DNA of 64,000 nt from Caulobacter sp. (GCA_021741355.1 JAIOXZ010000015.1:27430-91429), one strand, 5' to 3'. Positions 8,160 through 18,184 are shown, numbered from the stretch's first letter. Notes: generated from the letters alone by a model not told the origin. A program made the numbers and translations.

Positions 8160-9280
8160 CCGTCTATCTCGACTACAACGCCACCGCGCCCGTCCGCCCC
8201 GAGGCGAAGGCCGCGGTCGTGCGCGCGCTGGAGATCGGCGGCAATCCCTCGTCGGTGCACGCCGCCGGCCGGGCCGCGCGGTCGCTGATCGAGGCGGCGC
8301 GGGCGCAGGTGGCCGAGCTCATCGCCGTGAAGCCCGGCTCGATCACCTTCACCAGCGGCGGGACCGAGTCCAACGCCCTGGCCATCGAAAGCGCCGTGGC
8401 TGCCGGCTTCGACCGTATCCTGCTGGGCGCGACCGAGCATGGCGCGGTGTCGGAGAATGTCCGCGCGACGGGCGCGCCGGTCGAGGTCTGGCCGGTGGAC
8501 GCCGACGGCGTCGCGGACCTGGCCTGGCTGGCAGAGGCCCTGGCCAGGGGCGGCAAGCCGCTGGTCTGCCTGATGCTGGCCAACAACGAGACGGGCGTGA
8601 TCCAGCCGGTCGCCGAAGCGGCCGTGCTGGTGCGCGAGGCCGGCGGCTGGCTGCATGTCGATGCGGTTCAGGCCGCCGGCAAGATCGCCATCGATTTCAA
8701 TGCGCTCGGCGCCGACACCCTGGCGCTGGCCGCGCACAAGATCGGCGGGCCGTTCGGCGTCGGGGCGCTGGCCGCCGGGCCGCGCGCGACGCTGGCGCGG
8801 CGTCTGCACGGCGGCGGGCAGGAGCGCGGTCGCAGGGCAGGCGCCGAGAACCTCTCCGGCATCGCCGGGTTCGGCGTGGCCTGCGAGGCGGCCGTCCGTG
8901 ATCTGGACGCCATCGCCGCGCAGGCCGTCTGGCGCGACGCTGTGCAGGACCGGGTTGAAGCCGCCGGCGCCGTCATCCTCGGCAAGGGCGCCCCGCGCCT
9001 GCCGCAGACGCTGGGCTTCGCCGCGCCGGGCTTCGACGCCCAGATGCAGGTGATGGGCATGGACCTGGCCGGGGTGATGATCAGCGCCGGTCCGGCCTGT
9101 TCGTCCGGCAAGATGAAGCCCAGCGATGTTGTCGCCGCCATGGCGCGCGCTGATCTGGCGCCCGCCGCCATTCGTATCAGTGGCGGCTGGGGTAGCACGC
9201 AGGCCGACTGGACCCGGGCCGGTGACGCCTGGCTGGACCTGTATGCGCGCCACAGTGCGCGCCGGAAGGAAGTTGCGTAG
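8156..9280 (+). CDS. Cysteine desulfurase, NifS/IscS type (class V aminotransferase)
   Basis: A 374-residue PLP enzyme that removes sulfur from cysteine as enzyme-bound persulfide. It has YLDYNATAP at the N-terminus, the PLP lysine in AAHKIGG, and the group I catalytic loop PACSSGKMKPSD. The GTG start at 8156 overlaps the iscR stop by 4 bases. The longer frame to 8057 lies inside iscR and is rejected. The operon encodes a second, SufS-type desulfurase at 13330, so two sulfur donors are present, a known arrangement in Caulobacterales suf loci. Confidence 0.93.
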   Translation: MTVYLDYNATAPVRPEAKAAVVRALEIGGNPSSVHAAGRAARSLIEAARAQVAELIAVKPGSITFTSGGTESNALAIESAVAAGFDRILLGATEHGAVSENVRATGAPVEVWPVDADGVADLAWLAEALARGGKPLVCLMLANNETGVIQPVAEAAVLVREAGGWLHVDAVQAAGKIAIDFNALGADTLALAAHKIGGPFGVGALAAGPRATLARRLHGGGQERGRRAGAENLSGIAGFGVACEAAVRDLDAIAAQAVWRDAVQDRVEAAGAVILGKGAPRLPQTLGFAAPGFDAQMQVMGMDLAGVMISAGPACSSGKMKPSDVVAAMARADLAPAAIRISGGWGSTQADWTRAGDAWLDLYARHSARRKEVA

Positions 9281-10750
<1,470 letters not shown>

Positions 10751-10768
10751 GTGTTCTCACGGCTCTTC

Positions 10769-10882
10769 TCCCTCCCCTTTATGGGGAGGGTGGCGCGCGA
10801 AGCGCGACGGGTGGGGAGGCCGCCAACTCCCCCACCCGAGCCGGCTTCGCCGTCTCTTCCCTCCCCATAAAGGGGAGGGGGG
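10769..10882. repeat. Family-2 palindrome, empty copy (CTCCCCTTTATGGGGAG)
   Basis: Left arm CCCTCCCCTTTATGGGGAGG, a small GCGCGCGAAGCGCG hairpin and GGGTGGGG; then a 10-base centre; then CCCCACCC, a second hairpin and TCCCTCCCCATAAAGGGGAG. It separates sufB from the VOC gene and supplies the purine-rich ribosome site of the latter. Other copies are at 31670-31782 and 51451-51914; a divergent relative is at 18620-18728. Confidence 0.9.
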
Positions 10883-10892
10883 GAGCAAAGCC

Positions 10893-11267
10893 ATGACCCT
10901 CCGCGCCATCGACCACGTCCAGATCGCCATCCCCGTCGGGGGCGAGGACCAGGCGCGCCCGTTCTACGGCGATCTGCTGGGCCTCGCCGAAGTCGCAAAA
11001 CCGGCCGAGCTGGCCAAACGCGGCGGCGCCTGGTTCGAACAGGGCGCGGTGAAGGTCCATCTCGGCGTTGAGCAGGACTTCCGCGCCAATGCGAAAGCCC
11101 ATGTGGCGTTCGAGGTCGATAACGTCGCCGGGCTTGCCGCGCGGGCGGAGGCTGCCGGGTTCAGGACGCAATTCGACGACGATCTCGACGGCTTCGAGCG
11201 CGTCTACCTCTACGACCCCTTCGGCAACAGGCTCGAGTTCCTGAAGCCACTGAGCGCTCAAGAATGA
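10893..11267 (+). CDS. VOC family protein (glyoxalase/dioxygenase superfamily)
   Basis: A 124-residue single-module VOC protein with two beta-alpha-beta-beta-beta repeats: IDHVQIAIP near residue 5 and HVAFEVDN near 70, ending YLYDPFGNRLEFLKP. Candidate metal ligands are the His in IDHVQ, the His in AHVAFE and the Glu in NRLEF. The substrate is unknown. Its start is preceded by AGGGGAGGGGGGGAG contributed by the repeat. Its place between sufB and sufC is unusual, so it is probably an insertion into the operon and not necessarily a cluster-assembly factor. Confidence 0.85.
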   Translation: MTLRAIDHVQIAIPVGGEDQARPFYGDLLGLAEVAKPAELAKRGGAWFEQGAVKVHLGVEQDFRANAKAHVAFEVDNVAGLAARAEAAGFRTQFDDDLDGFERVYLYDPFGNRLEFLKPLSAQE

Positions 11268-11285
11268 GCGCCGCATCCCATCCCT

Positions 11286-11372
11286 CGTCATCGTCGGACT
11301 TGTTCCGACGACCCATGAACACCCCTGTCCTTCGGTGTGCTTGGGTCCTCGCGACAAGCGCGAGGATGACGG
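11286..11372. repeat. Family-3 palindrome between VOC gene and sufC
   Basis: Begins CGTCATCGTCGGACTTGTTC and ends GCGCGAGGATGACG. Each side forms a small hairpin (GTCGGACTTGTTCCGAC and CTCGCGACAAGCGCGAG), and the outer GTCATC/GATGAC pair together. Same architecture as the outer part of 5931-6128. Confidence 0.8.
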
Positions 11373-11397
11373 TTGAAAAGAGAACGCACGTTTCCGC

Positions 11398-12153
11398 ATG
11401 ACCATGCTCTCCATCACCAACCTCCACGCCACCGTCGGCGACAAGCAGATTCTCAACGGGCTGACGCTCGACGTCCCCGCGGGCGAGGTGCACGCGATCA
11501 TGGGGCCGAACGGGGCCGGCAAGTCGACGCTCAGCTATGTGCTGACCGGGCGGTCGGGCTACGAGGTCACCGGCGGTTCGGCGACCCTCAACGGCGAGGA
11601 CCTGCTGGCCCTGGCGCCGGACGAGCGGGCGGCGAAGGGCGTGTTTCTGTCGTTCCAGTATCCGCTGGAAATTCCGGGGGTTCCGGCCCTGACCTTCATC
11701 CGCACGGCGCTGAATGCCCAGCGCAAGGCGCGCGGCGAGGCCGAGATCACGGCGCCGGAGTTCCTCAAGAAGGCCCGCGCCACGGCGGCGGCGCTGAAGA
11801 TCGACTTCGAGATGCTCAAGCGGGCGCTCAACGTCGGCTTCTCGGGCGGCGAGAAGAAACGCATGGAAATCTTCCAGATGGCCATGCTGGAGCCGCGCTT
11901 TCTCATTCTCGACGAGACCGACAGCGGCCTGGACATCGACGCCCTGAAGATCGTCTCCAACGGGGTCAACGCCCTGCGCAGCCCGGAGCGGGGGATGCTG
12001 GTCATCACCCACTACCAGCGGCTGCTCGACTACATCAAACCGGACCGCGTGCACGTGTTGAGCGCGGGCCGGATCGTCGCGTCCGGCGGGCCGGAGCTGG
12101 CGCTGGAGCTCGAGGCCGAGGGGTATGACAAGTATGTGCAGGTGGCCGCTTGA
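11398..12153 (+). CDS. sufC: Fe-S cluster assembly ATPase SufC
   Basis: A 251-residue ABC-type ATPase of the SufBC2D complex. Walker A GPNGAGKST is at residues 36-44, the Q-loop is at FQYPLEIPG, the signature is FSGGEKKRMEIFQM, and Walker B is FLILDETDSGLD followed by the switch histidine in ITHYQR. These features are SufC-specific. An in-frame ATG one codon inside (MLSITNL, 11404) is also possible. The stop overlaps the start of sufD by 4 bases (TTGA). Confidence 0.97.
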   Translation: MTMLSITNLHATVGDKQILNGLTLDVPAGEVHAIMGPNGAGKSTLSYVLTGRSGYEVTGGSATLNGEDLLALAPDERAAKGVFLSFQYPLEIPGVPALTFIRTALNAQRKARGEAEITAPEFLKKARATAAALKIDFEMLKRALNVGFSGGEKKRMEIFQMAMLEPRFLILDETDSGLDIDALKIVSNGVNALRSPERGMLVITHYQRLLDYIKPDRVHVLSAGRIVASGGPELALELEAEGYDKYVQVAA

Positions 12154-13187
12154 GCCTCGCCACAGCCATCGCCACCGGCGACCTGACCCAGCTTCCCTCG
12201 CGCCGCGATGAGGACTGGCGCTGGACGGATCTGCGCGGGCTGATCCGCGCCATCCCGCCGGCCTCGGGGCTGCTGGAGCCGACGCCGGGAGGGCCGTTCG
12301 CCGGGCTCGGCGGCGAAGAGATCGTCTTCGGCAACGGGCGCTCGGACGGCCGTGCAGGCGCGCTGTTCACCGCCGAGGGTGGCGCGCCGTTGCGCCTGCG
12401 GTTCTGCTCGGACGCCCGCGGCGCCCGGCACGCCAGCACCATGGTCATCAACGCACCGGGCGGCGAGCGGCTGACGCTGCTCGAAAGCTATGAAGGGCAG
12501 GGCGACTACCTGGCCGACGTGGAGCTGCATATCGAGATCGAGGCCGGGGCCCACGTGACCCGCGTCGTGCTGGTCGAGGAGCCGGCGGAGTCGATCCTGG
12601 TGTCCACCGCCCATGTCCGCCTGCAGCCAGGCGCCAGCTTCCACCAGGTGGTGCTGACGTCGGGCGGCCGTCGGCAGCGGATCGAGACCCGTGTGACGCA
12701 GGCCCAGGGCGGCGCCGAGGTCCGCATGGACGGCGTCTACATCCTGCGCGACCAGCGTCACGCCGACCTGACCACCGTGGTCACCCACGGCGGTCGGGAC
12801 GGGACGACGTCGCAGCTGACCAAGGGCGTCGTGCGCGACCAGGCGCGCGGTGTGTTCCAGGGCCGGATCGTGGTCGAGAAGGGCGCGGACGGCACCGAGG
12901 CCCGCATGGGTCACCACGCCCTGATCCTGTCGGACAAGGCCGAGGTGGATGCGAAGCCCGAGCTGCTGATCTTCGCCGACGATGTGCAGTGCGCGCACGG
13001 CAACACCATCGGCGCGCTGGACGAGGCGGCGATCTTCTACGCCCGCCAGCGCGGCATGCCCGAGGACGTGGCGCGGGCGATGCTGACGGAAGCCTTCGTC
13101 GGCGAGGTCGTGGACCGCATCGAACACGAGGGCGCGCGGGATGTGGCGCGGGCCTGGGTCAGTGCGCAGCTGGGGGCCAGCGAATGA
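12150..13187 (+). CDS. sufD: Fe-S cluster assembly protein SufD
   Basis: A 345-residue partner of SufB in the cluster scaffold, shorter than E. coli SufD (423) as is common in alphaproteobacteria. It has RRDEDWRWTDLRGL at the N-terminus, and the conserved C-terminal run AKPELLIFADDVQCAHGNTIG then DEAAIFYARQRGMP. The TTG start at 12150 overlaps the sufC stop; the next in-frame start codons lie well inside the conserved domain. The downstream junction to sufS holds a family-1 palindrome. Confidence 0.95.
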   Translation: MSLATAIATGDLTQLPSRRDEDWRWTDLRGLIRAIPPASGLLEPTPGGPFAGLGGEEIVFGNGRSDGRAGALFTAEGGAPLRLRFCSDARGARHASTMVINAPGGERLTLLESYEGQGDYLADVELHIEIEAGAHVTRVVLVEEPAESILVSTAHVRLQPGASFHQVVLTSGGRRQRIETRVTQAQGGAEVRMDGVYILRDQRHADLTTVVTHGGRDGTTSQLTKGVVRDQARGVFQGRIVVEKGADGTEARMGHHALILSDKAEVDAKPELLIFADDVQCAHGNTIGALDEAAIFYARQRGMPEDVARAMLTEAFVGEVVDRIEHEGARDVARAWVSAQLGASE

Positions 13188-13210
13188 GCGCGGCCCCTTC
13201 CATTTTTCCG

Positions 13211-13309
13211 CTCATCCCGGCGAAGGCCGGGACCCAGGCGTTTTTGCTTTGTGGGCCGAAGCCTGAGCGTTCCCGAAAAAACCTGGGTCCCGGCCTTCGC
13301 CGGGATGAG
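13211..13309. repeat. Family-1 palindrome between sufD and sufS
   Basis: Arms CTCATCCCGGCGAAGGCCGG and the reverse complement ending CCGGGATGAG, with internal ACCCAGG/CCTGGGT. It matches the copy at 1961-2058 nearly base for base in the arms, with a different centre. Confidence 0.9.
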
Positions 13310-13329
13310 CGGATTTTGGGGTGGATCGC

Positions 13330-14547
13330 GTGAGCGTGTTCAAACCGGAAACCATCCGCGACCAGTTCCCGATCCTCTCTCGCCAGATCAACGGCAGGCC
13401 GCTGGTTTATCTCGACAACGCGGCCTCGGCGCAGAAGCCGCAGGCGGTGATCGACGCGATCACCCACGCGATGAGCCACTCTTACGCCAACGTCCACCGC
13501 GGCCTGCACACCCTCGCCAATGAAACGACACAAGCCTATGAAAAGGCGCGCGAAACGGTCGCGCGCTTCCTGAACTGCGAGACCACGGAAGTCGTCTTCA
13601 CCAAGGGCGGGACCGAGGCGTTCAACCTGGTGGCGGCCTCGTTCGGCCTCGACCTGAAGGCCGGCGACGAGATCGTGCTGACCCAGATGGAGCACCACTC
13701 CAACATCGTGCCCTGGCATCTGTTGCGCGAGCGCAAGGGCGTGGTGTTGCGCTTCGCGCCGGTGCTGGAGGACGGATCGCTCGACCTCGAGGGCCTCAAG
13801 GCGCTGGTCGGCGAGCGCACGAAGCTGGTCGCTGTGACGCAGATGTCCAACGTGACGGGCGCGATCAATCCGGTTCGGGCCATCGCCGATATCGCCCATG
13901 CCGCCGGCGCGGCAGTGCTGGTCGACGGGTGCCAGGGCGCGGTGCATATGGCCATCGACGTCAAGGCGCTGGACGCCGACTTCTACATCTGCACCGGCCA
14001 CAAGCTCTACGGTCCCACCGGCATCGGCGTGCTGTACGGCAAGGCCGAGCGGCTGGCCGTCATGCCGCCTTATCAGGGTGGCGGGGAGATGATCGGCACG
14101 GTGGCCGAGGACCGCATCACCTATGCCGACCCGCCGATGCGCTTCGAGGCCGGCACGCCGCCGATCCTGGAGGCCATCGCGCTGGGCGCGGCGCTGGAGT
14201 GGCTGGGCCAGTTCGACCGCGGGGCCGTCGCGATCCACGAGCGGCGGCTCTACGACCGCGCGGTGGAGCGCCTCGACGGGGCCAACTGGCTGCGGATTTT
14301 AGGCACGACGCCGGACAAGGGCGCCATTCTCAGCTTCACCGTCGAGGGCGCCCACGCCCATGACATCGCCCAGATCCTCGACCAGCAGGGGGTGGCGGTT
14401 CGCGCCGGGACCCACTGCGCCGAGCCGCTGATGGCCCGTTTCGGCGTGACGTCGAGCGCCCGGGCCTCCTTCGCCCTATATAACACCGAGGCCGAGGCCG
14501 ACGCGTTCGTTGACGCGCTGGTCAAGGCCCGCAGCTTCTTTGCCTGA
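13330..14547 (+). CDS. sufS: SufS-type cysteine desulfurase
   Basis: A 405-residue group II cysteine desulfurase that feeds persulfide sulfur to the SufBCD scaffold. Visible landmarks are LDNAASAQKPQAV, the SYANVHRGLHTLA block, the PLP lysine in TGHKLYGPTGIG, and the catalytic cysteine in AGTHCAEPL. The GTG at 13330 is preferred, with GGGGTGG just upstream. A GTG three codons earlier (13321) is equally in frame. It is followed by sufT four bases downstream. Confidence 0.95.
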   Translation: MSVFKPETIRDQFPILSRQINGRPLVYLDNAASAQKPQAVIDAITHAMSHSYANVHRGLHTLANETTQAYEKARETVARFLNCETTEVVFTKGGTEAFNLVAASFGLDLKAGDEIVLTQMEHHSNIVPWHLLRERKGVVLRFAPVLEDGSLDLEGLKALVGERTKLVAVTQMSNVTGAINPVRAIADIAHAAGAAVLVDGCQGAVHMAIDVKALDADFYICTGHKLYGPTGIGVLYGKAERLAVMPPYQGGGEMIGTVAEDRITYADPPMRFEAGTPPILEAIALGAALEWLGQFDRGAVAIHERRLYDRAVERLDGANWLRILGTTPDKGAILSFTVEGAHAHDIAQILDQQGVAVRAGTHCAEPLMARFGVTSSARASFALYNTEAEADAFVDALVKARSFFA

Positions 14548-14551
14548 GATC

Positions 14552-14914
14552 ATGACAGACACAGCACCGATCGCCCCCGAGACGTCTCCCGCCATTCCGC
14601 AGGCGGAGCTCGACGTCCTGACCGACAAGCTGGTTGAGAAGCTCAAGAGCGTCTTCGACCCGGAGATCCCGGTCGACATCTACGAGCTCGGCCTGATCTA
14701 CAAGGTCGATGTCTCCGACGACTACGAGGTCAAGATCGACATGACCCTGACCGCGCCGGGCTGCCCGGTGGCCGGAGAGATGCCGGGCTGGGTCGAGGAC
14801 GCGGTGATGGAAATTCCCGGCCTCAAGTCCTGCTCCGTGGACCTGGTGTTCGACCCGCCCTGGGACCCCTCGCGCATGAGCGACGAGGCCAAGCTGCAAC
14901 TGAACATGTTCTGA
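14552..14914 (+). CDS. sufT: SUF system assembly protein, DUF59/MIP18 family (SufT-like)
   Basis: A 120-residue DUF59 protein. The core reads VFDPEIPVDIYELGLIYK, then MTLTAPGCPVAGEMP, which holds the conserved cysteine, then VDLVFDPPWDPSRMS. SufT-like proteins help mature or target Fe-S clusters, and this gene is routinely embedded in suf operons between sufS and sufA, as here. I chose the ATG at 14552; a longer frame to 14510 would overlap sufS. The downstream sufA starts two bases after its stop. Confidence 0.93.
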   Translation: MTDTAPIAPETSPAIPQAELDVLTDKLVEKLKSVFDPEIPVDIYELGLIYKVDVSDDYEVKIDMTLTAPGCPVAGEMPGWVEDAVMEIPGLKSCSVDLVFDPPWDPSRMSDEAKLQLNMF

Positions 14915-14916
14915 TC

Positions 14917-15312
14917 ATGGAAACCGTTCAAATCACCCCCCGCCCGCGTCGCCCGCGCCCGAAGGTCGTCACCCTGACCGACGCGGCGGCGGCGCGCGTG
15001 AAGGAGATCATGGCCCGGGCCGAGAAGCCCTATGCCGGCCTGCGCGTCGGCGTGAAGAACGGCGGCTGCGCCGGTTCCGAATACATCATCGAATACGCCG
15101 AGACCGCGAATCCGCTGGACGAGGTGGTCGAGGATCACGGCGTGACGATCCTGATCGAGCCGAAGGCCGTGCTGTTCCTGATCGGCGCCGAGATCGACTA
15201 CGAGGTCAGCCGGCTGTCGTCGAAGTTCGTGTTCCGCAATCCCAACGAGACCGACGCCTGCGGCTGCGGCGAGAGCGTGACGATCCAGCCGGCGGCGGAA
15301 GAGCAGGCCTAG
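14917..15312 (+). CDS. sufA: A-type iron-sulfur carrier SufA
   Basis: A 131-residue HesB/IscA-family carrier that receives clusters from SufBCD and passes them to client proteins. The three conserved cysteines are present: NGGCAGSEY near residue 50 and CGCGES near 114-116. The N-terminal 18 residues are a basic/proline-rich extension before the conserved TLTDAAAARV. It is the last recognisable suf gene. A secreted unknown follows after 84 bases. Confidence 0.95.
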   Translation: METVQITPRPRRPRPKVVTLTDAAAARVKEIMARAEKPYAGLRVGVKNGGCAGSEYIIEYAETANPLDEVVEDHGVTILIEPKAVLFLIGAEIDYEVSRLSSKFVFRNPNETDACGCGESVTIQPAAEEQA

Positions 15313-15396
15313 GCTCGCGTTTCCGCAATCCGGGTAGGCCCGCGATTGTCACCCGGACGGGTCGGTGGAAACCTCCTCTCGGGGAGGACGATCACC

Positions 15397-15792
15397 ATGA
15401 GCAGTCTTGTTGCAGCCGCGGCCGTGGCCGCCATTCTGGCCGGCGGCGCGGTCAATCCGGATGAGTTCGAGGGCGTGGCGCGCGACGATTTCGCGGCCTG
15501 GTCCTATGGCTGGAACTCGGTGAAGGTGAACGGGTCAGTCCGCACCCTGCTGGTCCAGACCCGCTACAACACGCCGACGCCGTTCAATGGCAACCCGACG
15601 CCCGTGGCCTATTCGATCCATTCGGTGTCGCTGGATTGCGCGGCGAAGACCGCCACCTTCGTCAGCGGGTCGAACTACACGGCCAGCGGCGTGGTCATCA
15701 ACGCCGCCACGCCCAGTCCTGCCGCGCCCTGGACCGACGGCACGTCCGGCTTCCAGCAGCTGGCGGCGACGGTCTGCACGACCAGCTTCTGA
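15397..15792 (+). CDS. Secreted protein of unknown function
   Basis: A 131-residue protein with an N-terminal hydrophobic segment (MSSLVAAAAVAAILAGG) that looks like a signal peptide. The rest is Ser/Thr/Asn-rich and beta-prone, with cysteines in SLDCAAKT and TVCTTSF that could form a disulfide. It resembles the small surface or adhesin E-like proteins common in Caulobacter only in general character. The ATG at 15397 follows GGGGAGGACG. Codon use matches its neighbours. It is convergent with the next gene, 13 bases apart. Confidence 0.7.
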   Translation: MSSLVAAAAVAAILAGGAVNPDEFEGVARDDFAAWSYGWNSVKVNGSVRTLLVQTRYNTPTPFNGNPTPVAYSIHSVSLDCAAKTATFVSGSNYTASGVVINAATPSPAAPWTDGTSGFQQLAATVCTTSF

Positions 15793-15805
15793 GCCGCGGC
15801 CGATC

Positions 15806-16288
15806 CTATTCGGGGGCAGCGGCCCGGGCCGCCCGCCAGTCGGCGCCGACTTTGGCCAGATCGGGCTCGGTCTGCCCGGTGACGGTTCCCTCGCAGGCGA
15901 GCGCGAGGATGGTCGCGTCGGTGCGCCCGCCGCGCAGGGGCATCCAGTCGGGCTTGGGGTTCACGCCGGTCATCATCAGCTTGCCGTCCAGCGCGCGCAC
16001 CGCAAAGGCTCGCTGCTGCATGGCCTTGCGCGCGCAGTCGACGAGCACGCCGATGTCCGTCCGGGCCGCGCCATCGGCGGCGGGCGGGTTCTTGAGCAGG
16101 ATCCAGGTCAGGGTCGCCTCGTCGCCGGTCCGCGTCCGGCCGCCGGTCGCCAGGATGGAGAGGACGTCCGGACTGGTCTCGAGGACCAGATAGGGACCCG
16201 TGTCCGAGGGAGCGGGCGTGGTCTGGGCCTGGACGCCGGTCGCGGCGATCAGGCTCAGGGCGGCGGCGAGGGGGGCTGAGCAGCGCAT
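15806..16288 (-). CDS. Secreted protein of unknown function
   Basis: A 160-residue protein with a signal peptide ending near GVQAQ (residues 1-22), followed by a soluble beta-rich domain. Cysteines occur at VDCARKA and LACEGT, likely a periplasmic disulfide. The GPYLVLETSPDVLSILA opening resembles small exported proteins seen in Caulobacter, but no characterised family is recognised. I chose the ATG at 16288 because the signal peptide begins there; the open frame to 16729 upstream is not convincing. Confidence 0.7.
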   Translation of the reverse strand: MRCSAPLAAALSLIAATGVQAQTTPAPSDTGPYLVLETSPDVLSILATGGRTRTGDEATLTWILLKNPPAADGAARTDIGVLVDCARKAMQQRAFAVRALDGKLMMTGVNPKPDWMPLRGGRTDATILALACEGTVTGQTEPDLAKVGADWRAARAAAPE

Positions 16289-16395
16289 GGCCGGGAGCTT
16301 CGCCGTGATCCGTTGGCGCGTCACCCGCAAAAGAGGGGGCAATCTCAGGCCGCTGCCGCAACCGCGGCGACGCCCTTCTTCAGCGCTTCCGACCT

Positions 16396-16710
16396 CTAGC
16401 GGACCGTCAATGCAGTCATGATCAGCACGCCAAGCAGTATCGGTGCGGTCATCGCGCCTGCAGCCCCGGGCAGGGCCCACATTGCCTTCCGTTGAAAGCG
16501 CCTGAAGAGCAGCCTCACGGTGGTGAGCCACAGAAACGGCGCGACGATCGCTATGCCGGCGACGGTAGTCAGACCCGCCCGACCCAACATGATCGCTACT
16601 CGCTCGTCGGCCAGCGGGACCCAGCCGAGAGCGCCCGCAGCGGCGGACAGGTACGCCAACGCCAGATCGCGCCCAAAGCCTGGTGGCTCTGTCGCACCAG
16701 CCGCCGTCAC
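16396..16710 (-). CDS. Small membrane protein coupled to plsC
   Basis: A 104-residue protein with about three hydrophobic segments (near residues 16-33, 43-67 and 78-102) and an arginine-rich loop RLLFRRFQRK. No family is recognised. The GTG start at 16710 overlaps the plsC stop codon (GTGA), a coupling arrangement that supports it being a real gene. A role in membrane lipid metabolism is suggested by position only. Confidence 0.55.
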   Translation of the reverse strand: MTAAGATEPPGFGRDLALAYLSAAAGALGWVPLADERVAIMLGRAGLTTVAGIAIVAPFLWLTTVRLLFRRFQRKAMWALPGAAGAMTAPILLGVLIMTALTVR

Positions 16711-17501
16711 GCCACCGCTTCCACCGCAACGACGCCCTTCTTCACCTCATCCGGCGTCGGGACCAGCACCGAGGGTCGCGCCGGTTCGCCGGTCGCCATG
16801 GCGATCAGCTCCTGGCTGCGGGTCTCGATGGCGGTCTCCAGACGCGTCAGGAAGGGGGTGCGGTCGAGGCCCGTCTCGATCGGGTCGAGGAACTCGATGG
16901 TCGCGGTTCCCGGGCGCTTGATCTTCGAGGTCTGCTCCCAGAAGAGGCCGAGGTTGGTCGCCACCGGCACCACCGGCAGATTGAAGTCGCGGCTCATGTA
17001 GTAGACGCCGGTGCGGTAGCGGAACCGCTCGCCGGGCCTGGCGAGGTTGCCCTCAGGGTAGATCAGGATGCGGCGGCCCTCGGCGGCCACCTGGGCGGCG
17101 CTTTCCGACAGGGCCTTGCGCGCTTCGGGGCCGCCGCAGTTGTCGACGATGATCGCGCCGAACTTGCGCAGGATCGCCCCGACCAGCGGGAAGCGCTCCA
17201 TGTGGTCGCCGGTGACGAACGACAGGTTGTCGACATTGGCGAACATGACGAAGCCGTCGCCCCAGCTGTGGTGTTTGGCGGCGATGATGAAGGCGCCCTG
17301 GGGCAGCTTTTCCTGGCCCTTCAGCTCGATCTTGATGCCGGCCAGGGCGTCCATCGCCCACAGCATGCGGCGGGTGTAGAGCCGGATCGCCCCGGTCATC
17401 GGCGCGCGGCCCGGCGCCAGCGCCAGGATCGCGGCGCTGAGGCCGTAGAAGATCGACAGCACCCAGTAGTAGCCGTTGAACAGCCGGTTGCGGAAGGTCA
17501 T
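16707..17501 (-). CDS. plsC: 1-acyl-sn-glycerol-3-phosphate acyltransferase
   Basis: A 264-residue membrane-associated acyltransferase that converts lysophosphatidate to phosphatidate. The catalytic HX4D motif is HHSWGD, and the phosphate-binding motif is YPEGNLARPGE. One hydrophobic helix near residues 12-30 anchors it to the inner membrane. It is separated from the TetR gene upstream by a family-specific palindrome, and its stop overlaps the start of a small membrane protein. Confidence 0.92.
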   Translation of the reverse strand: MTFRNRLFNGYYWVLSIFYGLSAAILALAPGRAPMTGAIRLYTRRMLWAMDALAGIKIELKGQEKLPQGAFIIAAKHHSWGDGFVMFANVDNLSFVTGDHMERFPLVGAILRKFGAIIVDNCGGPEARKALSESAAQVAAEGRRILIYPEGNLARPGERFRYRTGVYYMSRDFNLPVVPVATNLGLFWEQTSKIKRPGTATIEFLDPIETGLDRTPFLTRLETAIETRSQELIAMATGEPARPSVLVPTPDEVKKGVVAVEAVA

Positions 17502-17521
17502 GAGCGCAAGGATTCCTTACT

Positions 17522-17574
17522 TGGAGCGCGATCCGGGCGGCGAACCGGTGTCCACTTCGCCTGATCGCGCTCTA
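17522..17574. repeat. GAGCGCGATC palindromic element
   Basis: Perfect 10-bp arms GAGCGCGATC (17524-17533) and GATCGCGCTC (17563-17572), with inner GGCGAA/TTCGCC pairing around CCGGTGTCCAC. It overlaps the TetR stop codon and precedes plsC. Elements of this type are widespread in alphaproteobacterial genomes (from memory). It could act as a terminator or attenuator between the two genes. Confidence 0.75.
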
Positions 17575-18132
17575 GCGAGCGAACAGGATCGCCTGAACGC
17601 CGGCGGTCATCAGGTCGGCGTGGGCGGAGAGGGGGTCGGCGCCGAGGCGGCCGTAGACGCGGTTCTGGGCAGTCTGGGTGATCACGCCGATGGCCATGGC
17701 GGCCAGCACACGCGGGTCGGCGGGCGGGATTTCGGCGGCGATCATCGCCTGTTTGATGACGTTTTCGGTCACCGTCACCGGGTCGCGGCCGTCCTCCTGG
17801 TAGTAGGGGATGAAGCGATGGATCTGGGTCAGGTGGAAGCTGAAGGTCAGCCAGTCCTCGTCGGCCACCTCGCAGTAGGCCGCGACGATGGCGGCGGCCT
17901 TGGCCCTGATGCCGACGGCGCGGGCGGAGCTTTCCTCGATCAGCGAGGAGAGGCGGCGGTGCGTGGTCATGAACAGGCTGATCGCCAGCTCGTCCTTGCC
18001 CTTGTAGTGGCGGTAGAGGGCGCCTTCGGACACCCCGGCCATGGTGGCGATGGCGCGGGTGGTGGCCGCGTCGACACCGTCGCGAACGAAGACTTCCAGT
18101 GCGGCGCGCTCGATGCGAGGCTTGGCGGACAT
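17572..18132 (-). CDS. TetR family transcriptional regulator
   Basis: A 186-residue repressor-type protein. The helix-turn-helix is TTRAIATMAGVSEGALYRHY (about residues 26-45), followed by KGKDELAISLF and a variable ligand-binding domain. I chose the ATG at 18132 because AAGGAG precedes it; a longer frame adds 20 residues read through the operator region. Two near-identical 16-bp palindromes upstream (18150-18165, 18185-18200) are the likely operators, for itself and for the divergent TfoX-like gene. The ligand is unknown; nearby crotonase, plsC and MFS genes hint at acyl compounds. Confidence 0.9.
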   Translation of the reverse strand: MSAKPRIERAALEVFVRDGVDAATTRAIATMAGVSEGALYRHYKGKDELAISLFMTTHRRLSSLIEESSARAVGIRAKAAAIVAAYCEVADEDWLTFSFHLTQIHRFIPYYQEDGRDPVTVTENVIKQAMIAAEIPPADPRVLAAMAIGVITQTAQNRVYGRLGADPLSAHADLMTAGVQAILFAR

Positions 18133-18149
18133 GATGGGCGACTCCTTGT

Positions 18150-18165
18150 GTGAGCATTTGCTCAC
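18150..18165. promoter_or_regulatory. Candidate TetR operator, site 1
   Basis: GTGAGCATTTGCTCAC, a 16-base palindrome with one non-pairing centre step, 18 bases upstream of the TetR start. It shares the GTGA(G/A)CA-TTGCTCAC pattern with site 2. Confidence 0.75.
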
Positions 18166-18184
18166 ATTCCGGAAGGGTCCGCAA

